64,000 bases of DNA from the NCBI RefSeq assembly GCF_030272615.1, contig NC_081414.1, positions 911,839,009 to 911,903,008 of the forward strand, written 5' to 3'. Under the pieces are notes generated by a model. That model was not told where the DNA came from and did no database searches. It was given only the letters and a program-made list of their open reading frames with translations. Positions 55,595 to 64,000 of this stretch are shown here, in pieces. This stretch comes from Cryptomeria japonica. Taxonomy: Eukaryota; Streptophyta; Pinopsida; Cupressales; Cupressaceae. A program made the translations under genes and the position numbers. Within the stretch, counting starts at the first letter, position 1. The number at the start of each line of letters is the position of its first letter.

Positions 55595-57780
55595 ATGGCA
55601 AGAAGTGAGTTTGCTTCCTCAAAAGCCCCTATGTTCGATGGATCCAACTATGCCTTCTGGAGTAGAAGAATGGAGACCTATATTTCATCTCTTGGTTTTG
55701 ATGTGTGGATGGCGGTCAGGAATGGGTATGTTGTTCCCAATACTCCTCCCATTGATCCAGATGCAAAAAGGCAATATGAGAATAATGCAAAGGCAAAACA
55801 TGTCATCTTGAGTGGACTATCCGATAATGAATTTGTCAAAGTCATGCACTATGTTTCAGCAAAGGAGACATGGGACAAATTACAGAGGTTGTTTGAGGGA
55901 GATGCAAAGGTCAAGGAAGCCAAGCTGCAAACATTGAGAAGCTAAATTGAAAGCATCAAAATGAAAGATGATGAAAAGATTGCAGACTATCTTCACAGAT
56001 TTGATGAAACTGTGAATACTATTAGAGGACTTGGAGAAGATATCTCATATGAGATTCTTGTCAAAAAGATACTTAGATCTCTCACTCCCAAATATGATAC
56101 TAAGGTGTCAACAATAGAAGAAGCCAAGGATCTGAAGACTTTCACAATGGATGAACTATTTGGCTCCCTAACACCCTATGAGATGAGAACAACCGGTGAG
56201 ACTTCTACAAGGAAGGAGGCAGCATTAAACATCACCAAAAAGGGCAAAGAAGCTATTACTCATAAAGAATCTAGTGAAGACTCTAATGCTGAAGTAGCAA
56301 ACTTTGTCAGAAAGTTCAAAAGAGGATCCGACCGGCTACCACTTAAATGCTTCAACTGTGGGAAAGTAGGACACTTCGCTGCAAGCTGTCCTCACAAAGA
56401 AGTTGGTGTAGATGAGTCAAGAGAGTTCAGGAGATCTGTCGGCAAAGACAAATATAGGAATGACTACCAGCAGGGAAGAAGAGGCTATCAGAACCAAAAC
56501 AACCTATATACCATTAAGGATGACACAACATATGATGAAGATCCATCAGAAGACGATGATCATGAGAACGACTGAAAAGTAAATCTCTTTATGGCACTCG
56601 ACAAACCTACTGATGAAGATGAGGAAGAAGAAGATATTGAGGCTGAAGTGGATTTGGAAATTGAACTTATCAGTGCACTTGAAGAATTGAGTAAAACAAG
56701 AAGGGAACTCAAGAGGGTTAAGCTTGGTGCAGTAGAAGAACAGGATCTCTTAAAGCAGTCTCTAGAAAAATCTGATCAAATCATATTTGACTTAAAACTG
56801 CAGCTGGAAGAAACTAAGAGGATCGGTGAAGGTACAACCCTTGATTTGAAAAAGAAAGAAAAGGAGCATCAAAAGATGGAAGCAAAAACAATAAAGCTCA
56901 GAAAGGAGCTTGAAGAAAGCAAGGAAGAAATAAAGACAAGAAGTAAGTATGAAGGCAACACTGAGGCTTTGGATAAGATGTTGAGCAAATAAAAGCAATC
57001 CAAAGACACCGAAGGTTTAGGCTTTGAAGTCGGTCAAGGTTCAACCCACGAAGATAAATCTGACAAAGAGATAATGTTCACCTCTTCAATTGAAAGTAAA
57101 GAAAATAAGACATTCACTGTAGGCAAGGATACTGGCAAAAATACATATGCAAATGTTGTTAGAACTCAACATCCAAATCGGTATGTAGAAATGAACCAGA
57201 GGCCATTCTTCATGCATAAATATGCAGACCCAAGAAGGAATGCCAGGATTGACCGAGAAGGATTCACCAAATTCAACAACATGAATGGAAGACACCCAAT
57301 GAGGCAGTTCCATTTGGGACCAAGACAACCCAACCATGTATCAAACTTTCATGGTTATTGTTACTGGTGTAATAAGTTTGGGCATAGAATAGCTGGCTGT
57401 AGGATAAACAATAAGCCTTCTATGAATTATGAAAGTAGAAATTCATTTAATGCACTCCGAGATATGGATATTGTCTGCTATCAGTGCAATGGATTTGGAC
57501 ATAAGAGTTTTAATTGTAGGAAGAACAAACCGGTACCCTACAAAAATCTTAAGGATGTTCCCTTCAATGAAAACATAAAATGCTATAACTGTCGAGAATT
57601 TGGACACATAGCAAAGTTATGCAAAGACAAGAAGATCAAGAAAATGAAGGAAAAACCAAATCATGAACTGGTAACTGAACCTGAGCTAAATATAGCAGCT
57701 GACAAGAAGGAAATCAAACCAGTTTGGGTTGAGAAAGAAAATGAAAAGGCAAAATTGAGTCTCATAGTGCAGACGGCCTT
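55595..57780 (+). pseudogene. Copia gag region with four zinc knuckles and coiled coil
   Basis: It begins MARSEFASSKAPMFDGSNYA, the form seen in SIRE-type gags. A first zinc knuckle (CFNCGKVGHFAASC) is at about 56350. A Glu/Lys-rich coiled-coil segment follows (56591-56992), and then three more knuckle-like repeats (CYWCNKFGHRIAGC, CYQCNGFGHKSFNC, CYNCREFGHIAKLC) between 57355 and 57630. The region is long for a copia gag and is not a single frame. Confidence 0.85.
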
Positions 57781-57789
57781 GCATGTTGA

Positions 57790-59112
57790 AAGTAAAAATC
57801 TATGGGTGGTAGATAGTGGCTGCTCAAACCATATGACCGGTGACAAAAGGAAATTCATTAAACTTGAAGATTGGAATGGTGGATCAGTAAGGTTTGGAGA
57901 CAATTCCTCCATCAAAATAAAGGGAAAAGGAACACTAAGCATTGATGGAAACTGAAGGCACATGATGTATACTATGTGGAAGGCCTCAAACATAATCTAT
58001 TGAGTGTGAGTCAAATGTGTGACAAATGTTACAAATTCACCTTTGACTCAACTGGCTGCCAGATAAAGAAAGATAGTATCGGTAAAGTTGTGGCTAAAGG
58101 AAAGATAACTGATGGAAATGTTTATAATCTGAAGGAATGCTATGAGTCCCAATGTATGTTAGGACAAGTAGATGAAAGTTGGCTATGGCACAGAAGATTA
58201 AGCCACATAAATTTTGATAACTTAGTTGCAGTAAGCAAAAATGAGTGTGTGAGGAATATTCCACTCATCATCAAACCGGTAAACACATTTTGTGATGAAC
58301 GTGTAAAAGGTAAGAAAACAAAAGTGAGTTTCAGGACAAAGGAGCACAACACCTCCAAGCTACTTGAAATTGTGCATATAGATCTGTGTGGTCCAACTAG
58401 AACAAGAGAACTTGTCGGTGAAAGATACTTCATGCTCTTCATTGATTACTACTCAAGGATGACATGGGTCACCTTTCTGCAAGATAAATCACAAGCATTT
58501 GAAAGATTCAAGATCTCTCGAAAGATGGTAGATAAGGAAAGTAGGTACAAATTAAAATGCCTAAGATCAGACAGGGGTGGAGAGTTCACATCAAATGAAT
58601 TTGAAGATTATTGTGAAAAACATGGAATTAGAAGGCAATACTCTGCTCCTAGAACGCCACAGCAAAATGGAGTGGTAGAAAGGAAGAACAAGATAGTCAA
58701 AGAGATGGCCAGAACCATGTTGAATGAGGCCAATCTGCCTAATACTTATTGGAAAGAAGTTGTTCATACTGTTGCATACACTTTGAACTGGGTTCAATTA
58801 AGAACAACCAAAAAAATGACACCTTATGAGTTATGGTATGACCGGAAGCCATCAGTCAAATATTTCAAAGTTTTTGGAAGCAAGTGCTTCATTAAGAAAG
58901 ATATGGATGGTTTGAGAAATTTTGACTGTAGGAGTGATGAAGGGATCTTTCTTGGTTACCCATCTAACAACAAAGCCTACAAATGCTACAATAAAAGACT
59001 AAGAAGAGTTGTTGAAAGTGTGCATGTAAGAGTTGATGAAGATATGCAAAGAGGTTCTCAACCACAGGTTAATCGATATGATGACTCCGATGATGAATAT
59101 TATGAAGCTTAG
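57790..59112 (+). pseudogene. Copia protease and integrase region
   Basis: The protease stretch LWVVDSGCSNHMTG is near 57805. Integrase runs 57976-59112, with LWHRRLSHINFDNL, VHIDLCGPTR, MLFIDYYSRMTWVTFL, RSDRGGEFTSNEF, SAPRTPQQNGVVERKN and GIFLGYPSNNKAYKCY. It is a fossil part. Confidence 0.92.
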
Positions 59113-59166
59113 ACAGAAACTGCACCAGAGGTAGCATCCGAGAAGGTTCCCAACCGATATGTATAG

Positions 59167-60790
59167 TTGAATCACCCGGAAGAGCAAATTCTGGGGAATA
59201 AGAATGATGGTGTGCAGACTAGAAGAAGACTTGCCCAAAATGATGAACAAGTCAACCTATGCCTCATGACTGAAGTTGAACCCAAAAATTTCATTGAGGC
59301 TAGCAAGAGACAAGAATGGATGGATGCCATGGAAGAAGAACTGCACCAGATTGAGAAGAACAAGACTTGGGAGTTAGTTCTTAGACCAGAAGACAAAAAT
59401 ATCATTGGTACAAAGTGGGTCTACCAGAACAAAATGAATGAAGAAGGTAAGATTGTAAGGCACAAAGCTAGACTAATGTGCAAAGGATGCTCTCAAGTAG
59501 AAGGGATTGACTTTGAAGAAACATTTGCATTGGTGGCTAGATTAGAAGCAATTAGGATGATTCTAGCTTACTCTGCCTACAAGGGCTACAAAGTATACCA
59601 AATGGATGTAAAATCTGCTTTTCTAAATAGAAATTTAGAAGAAGAAGTATACATGGAGCAACCGGAAGGATTTATGTTGCATGATGATGAGACATTTGTG
59701 TGTCGGTTGAAGAAGGCTCTGTATGGATTGAAGCAAGTTCCTAGAGCATGGTACTCAATATTAGACCAGTATTCGAAGGAGCAAGGATTCAAAAAGGGAA
59801 GTGTTGATAGTAATTTGTACATAAGGAAAGATGGGAATCACATGATTATTGTGGTTGTGTATGTAGATGACATCATCTTTGGAGGCAACAAGGATACTCT
59901 CTACAAAGAGTTTGCTAATCAGATGTAGTCAGAATTTGAGATGTCAATGCTTGGTGAATTGACTTACTTCCTTGGCTTGCAGATATACCAGAAAGATAAA
60001 AGAATCTTTATCTCACAGGTCAAGTATGCAAAGGAGATGTTGAAGAAATTCCAATTGGAAGATTGCAAACCGGTAAGTACTCCCATGGTGACAGGCAGTA
60101 AATTGAGTAAGAATGATGAATCACCGGTAGTGGATCAAACTCTGTACAGATCCATGATAGGCAGTCTACTGTACCTAACTGCTTCAAGATCAGATATAGT
60201 TCAGGCAGTATGCATGGTAGCCAGATTCCAAGCTGCACCAAAGTAGTCACACATGAATGCTATTAGAAGAATTTTTAGGTACCTACAAGGAACTCTTAGC
60301 TATGGTTTGTGGTATCTCAAACAGGGAAATTTTATCATAGAAGCACACACTGATGCTGATTGGGCAGGATGAATTGATGATAGAAAGAGCACAAGTGGTG
60401 GTGCATTCTTTCTAGGTGACCGATTGGTCTCTTGGCATAGCAAGAAGCAAGACTCGGTCTCCTTATCTACTGTTGAAGCTAAGTACATTGTTGCTGCTAA
60501 ATGTTGCTCTCAGGTGCTTTGGATGAAGCAGACTCTCAAAGATATACAGGTAGACATCACTGAACCTATTCTCATACGGTGTGACAATTCGAGTGCAATC
60601 AACATAGCAAAGAATCCGGTCATGCAATCCAAAACAAAACACATTGCAATCAAATATCACTTCCTCAGAGAGAAGGTTGAAGGACAAGAGGTAAGAATGG
60701 ATTATGTTCCTACTAGTGAACAAGTAGCTGACATGTTCACCAAGCCATTACCAGTCAACACTTTTGAGTACCTCCAACACAAGTTGTGCC
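59167..60790 (+). pseudogene. Copia reverse transcriptase and RNase H region
   Basis: Polymerase motifs: [55 protein letters not shown] and [12 protein letters not shown]. RNase H motifs: STVEAKYIVAA, RCDNSSAINIAKNPV, KTKHIAIKYHFLREK and DMFTKPLPVNTFEYL. It is not a single frame. Confidence 0.92.
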
Positions 60791-60926
60791 TAGGTAGGTT
60801 CTATATGACTCAGGTGGAGTTCGGTAAGGGTCAAAGGGGGTGTGCGCAAGTACCCTTTGTCATTTATGTCAAAGGGGAAGAAATGTACAAGTATGGAGTA
60901 GACTGTGAGAAGTTGACATCAATGCT

Positions 60927-60938
60927 AAAGGGGGAGAT
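60927..60938 (+). other. Polypurine tract of plus-strand copia
   Basis: AAAGGGGGAGAT immediately precedes the 3' LTR. A near-identical tract (AAAGCGGGAGAT) precedes the 3' LTR of the split copia, which supports their kinship. Confidence 0.88.
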
Positions 60939-62317
60939 TGCTGGCATATTGGCACTAAGTTGTCATTGATGTCAACCGGTGGTGGTTGAGCATGAAGGAT
61001 GGTGGCTTGTTTATGATGAAGAGGTAGAATGTCAAAAGTTGTCTCATACCACCGGAAGTGAAGATGTGCAAACTGGTACCGAATTCTCTACCGGTTAACA
61101 GAAGGAGAACACTTTGGCCAAGGGTTTTACCGGTATGTGTTTGTCGGACCGATTGCGTGTTGGTAGGTTGTGTCTTGATTGGTGTGATGTCATGTGCAGT
61201 TGAGGTGGCAAGTGTGTCGTGGTTGGTGAAGCTTCATCGACAGGGTTGATGAAATAGACATTCACCATTGATGAAGGAACCACAAATCAAGGGATTGCAT
61301 CAGACTGATTGCGGCTCGAGGAAGAAGGAATGATAGAAGAAGATCAGGAGAGCAGTTGGCACCTGGATCGAAGCAAGAAGATCAGATCAAAAGAATACCT
61401 CAAGAAGTAAACAACAAAGGTATTAATAGCAGTTTGACAAATGTAGATCGATATAATGGATTGTGTTTCCCTTATCTGGAAAAACATGTTTTAAAAGGCG
61501 CAGAAATGATGGAGATGAACAGATGGACATCAAGGTGATCAGATCATGCAGGATCTGATTGGATTTGGTTTGCCTCATAGATGGTGAGGAAACCCTAACC
61601 ATCACTTTGAATTGCATTTTGGCAAGAAATCATCTGATAAGAAATGAGAGCTACAGACAGAAAATGTTGTTGATGTTGTGAAGATCGTGGAGGGGAGAGT
61701 AGTGTGAGTGAGAAAGCAAACCGGTGAGAGGATTCTACCGATAGTATCATAGTTTGATAGCTGACCCTAACCAGTAAGGTGTGGCAGAGCAGGCAACATC
61801 CTAGAGAGAGACTATGTGTGAGAGGGAGAGACAGATAACATAGGTTGAGAAATAGAGACAACAATTTCACAACCAGTAGTGCGAGTTCTAGTGGAGGAGA
61901 AAAGACTACAAACTGGTAGAGAGTTATTTGATTCAAGAGTTGTAGAATTCATTTGCAACAAGAAGCCTTAATTATATTCAAATAGTATTTCATTAAACAT
62001 TGCCAAGTTGAAGCTTGGTGCAAGGGTTGGTGCTCCTTGGGTTGGTGCCCAAAATCTTTGTAAATCTGTATTTTACTTGTGAGGCTGGATTGGAGCAACT
62101 CTTCTCACCGAGGTTTTTCCCATTTTGGGTTTTCCTCATAAATCTTGTGTTGTGAATCTCTTGAGTGTGGATGATCTCTTTGTTCTTCTCTCTTGCATTA
62201 CCGGTGTGACTGTTTAGTGGTTAAGTAAAAAGTTGATTGCCTGGAGTTGGATTGGTAAAGATTTAAAGCTACGAACCACTGATTCACTCCCCTCTCAGTG
62301 GTACTCTATGTTCAACA
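60939..62317 (+). repeat. 3' LTR of plus-strand copia
   Basis: It is 1379 bp, collinear with the 5' LTR, and ends TTCAACA before the second AAAGA. The interrupted hairpin is at 62110-62137. Confidence 0.93.
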
Positions 62318-63421
62318 AAAGATCTGTATGAACCAAATCTAACAAGTGCTCTGCTAAAAAGGATTTTCTTTTGAAAGTTGAAGAAGTCATCTTTCCTAAC
62401 TGACATTATTTGCAAAGAGCATTAATCGGTTTGTCTAACCGAGGCAAACCTCTCACTGTCTTGGACTTACTCACTTTAACAATGTTATCAAAGTTTATAT
62501 GACAAAATCTCTTATGCCAAACCTAGCTATCATCTATCTTAGCAATAAAATAATTGCTAACTTTAGAATTAAGATGAAACGGGTTACCTTTAGTTTGTTT
62601 CCTGGTTGCAATCAATTCACCTTTGTTGTCAAAGATTTTACACATACCATTTTTAAACTCTAGTGGGTATCCTTTTTCATTGAGTTGTGCCACACTCAAA
62701 TGATTGTGCTTTAGTCCTTCAACTCAGTAGACATCATCTGCATTAATTTTCCCATTAAGAGAAATAACTCCTTTACCTTTAACCATGAAGGGTGAGTCAT
62801 TGCCAAATCTAACAACATCTCCATCAAATTCTTTCAAGGAAAGAAATTTGCTCTAATCACCGGTCATATGATGTGAACAACCACTATCAATGATCCAATC
62901 ATCAAAGTTATCCATCCTGGATACTAATGCCTTTTGGTCTGATATTTCTTCCTTAATAGCTACAAACACAATATGTTCACTAGCATCACCATCAGATTCT
63001 TCATCAGTGATACCACTATCAATAGCAATAAGACAATCTCTTTTGCCTTTACCCTTATACTTCTTGAATTTATCTCTCCTGTGTTCATTTTCACCACTAG
63101 GACAATTAGCCGCTATGTGACCAATCTTGTTGCATGCAAAACATTTTAAAGGTAATTTACCTCTGTATTTACTAGTGCCTCTAGGCAACCGCTTTGCCAA
63201 TATCTCCACTAAACTGTCTTCATCATCAACATCTCTATTGGATCTAGATTCATAACCATGACTAGTATCTCTACTTTTTCTCACATATGGGTTAGAAACA
63301 AAAGCTCTAAATGCAGACTCGGATTTTTGTATACTACCATCATAACCATTTAATTAAAAAGCAGTAAGCTTGCCAATGATGGAGTCAAGAGTTACCTTAG
63401 TTTTGTCAATGGACTTGTTAT
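62318..63421 (-). pseudogene. Gag, protease and integrase start of split copia
   Basis: The 143-codon frame at 62853-63284 includes a zinc knuckle (CFACNKIGHIAANC) and the protease active site (WIIDSGCSHHMTGD). Integrase N-terminal remnants fill 62330-62840. The match to copia gag fades near 63421. It is the right-hand half of the element whose other half ends at 54098. Confidence 0.85.
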
Positions 63422-64000
63422 CACTGTTTTAAATTTTTGGATAATTTTGTTCTCTGGCTCTTTAAGGTGTGGAATAGTATGCTTAAACCCCTCATGTTGC
63501 CTCTGTGTTTTAGGTCTGAAGGTTTAAGATGTTGCTTTTTCCTTTTTTGAATTTCCCGCATTTTATTTCTACATTACTTTTTCCACTTAAGTGGAAGGGT
63601 CGCTCCATCATGAAGGTGTTCCCCCCCTTTAGGTTTTCCCTAGGCGGGTTTTAAATGATTTTAATTTTTACGCCTTTACCTATGTCTTGTTTATAATCTT
63701 TGTCGAGCTTCTTAACAATCCTACAATTCAAAGTTGATCCTATAGTGTGCGTTGTTTTGCTAGGCGAAGATGCCTGCAGTTTAGCATTCACGAAGTGGCG
63801 AAAAGGGTAGGCAGGCCCGGCCAAAGGATTGTTCGTCAGGTAAAAGGAATGCATCTCGATGTGGATCGAATGGCTCACATTGCTTCACTAGCCCAAGATG
63901 CATGTGATTTATCCTCTACGAAATAGCGAAAGGGTTGGCGGGTCTCGGAGGTAAGCGATTCTTTTGGTTAAAGGACGATCGGTGTGGAGTTGATCCAACG
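63422..64000. repeat. Unclassified repeat-like sequence at window end
   Basis: There is no recognised domain. Two imperfect copies of a segment (GAAGTGGCGAAAAGGGTAGG near 63790 and GAAATAGCGAAAGGGTTGG near 63921) are about 128 bp apart, each followed by a GATGTGG or GGTGTGG phrase. It may be part of an LTR running off the window. Confidence 0.4.

Larger units (their letters stand above)
54099..62317 (+). mobile_element. Full-length SIRE-like copia with both LTRs
   Basis: The LTRs (54099-55529 and 60939-62317) begin TGTTGGC or TGCTGGC and end TTCAACA. A perfect 5-bp duplication AAAGA (54094-54098 and 62318-62322) flanks the element. Primer site, gag, protease, integrase, reverse transcriptase, RNase H and purine tract are in copia order. 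The frames are long but interrupted at a handful of places, so it is a fossil. By eye, the LTRs differ at roughly one base in fifteen to twenty in the first 200 bp, so the insertion is not recent. It landed in the integrase region of the older copia. Confidence 0.95.
49820..63421 (-). mobile_element. Copia fossil (SIRE-like), split by another copia
   Basis: The element lies in two blocks: 3' LTR, RNase H, reverse transcriptase and integrase part at 49820-54098, and the remaining integrase, protease and gag part at 62318-63421. The plus-strand copia at 54099-62317 sits between them. The right block stops within gag, and no 5' LTR is seen in the window. The coding sequence is interrupted in several places. 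It must be older than the element that split it. Confidence 0.9.

Overview
The window reads as a repeat-dense plant nuclear genome, most likely a gymnosperm (inference). I can support one ordinary host gene. The rest is mainly layered mobile DNA: Ty1/copia and Ty3/gypsy LTR retrotransposon fossils, hAT-type DNA transposons, a LINE, MITEs and solo LTRs. I found no rRNA, tRNA or CRISPR array.

Host gene: a RING-H2 protein gene lies on the minus strand. Its coding exons are 38278-37894, 21217-21177 (41 bp) and 21082-19991, giving a predicted 505 residues. Probable 5'UTR exons reach back to about 40 kb. Intron 1 is 16.7 kb and full of transposons, which is the main reason for suspecting a gymnosperm.

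Layout. 1-4409: minus-strand gypsy-like leader, primer site and LTR, with two strict 21-bp periodic arrays. 4410-7555: a non-autonomous LTR element whose 3' LTR carries a 189-bp unit three times. 7556-8945: a copia LTR fragment holding a nested solo LTR. 8950-12600: minus-strand gypsy gag, primer site and LTR. 13268-19141: a MITE split by a full-length minus-strand copia element (13541-19101) with target duplication GTGTG. 19142-40350: the RING gene. Inside intron 1 are an RNase H relic, a probable large hAT (25141-34377), a GGGACGG-rich hAT (29780-30774), a second hAT (31273-33952) that contains a solo LTR (31492-32667), and a 5'-truncated LINE (34999-36827). 40358-41050: two MITEs head to head. 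About 41-49.8 kb: a Tat-like gypsy fossil with an RNase H-like domain ahead of the reverse transcriptase and an antisense open region behind the integrase. 49820-63421: a minus-strand copia fossil split by a full-length plus-strand copia (54099-62317) with target duplication AAAGA. 63422-64000: unclassified repeat.

No new gene system is evident. The most unusual signals are the exact 21-bp arrays, two independent triplications of LTR promoter regions, an A-rich interrupted hairpin shared by several copia LTR families, the unusual domain order and antisense frame of the gypsy element, and the depth of nesting inside one intron.
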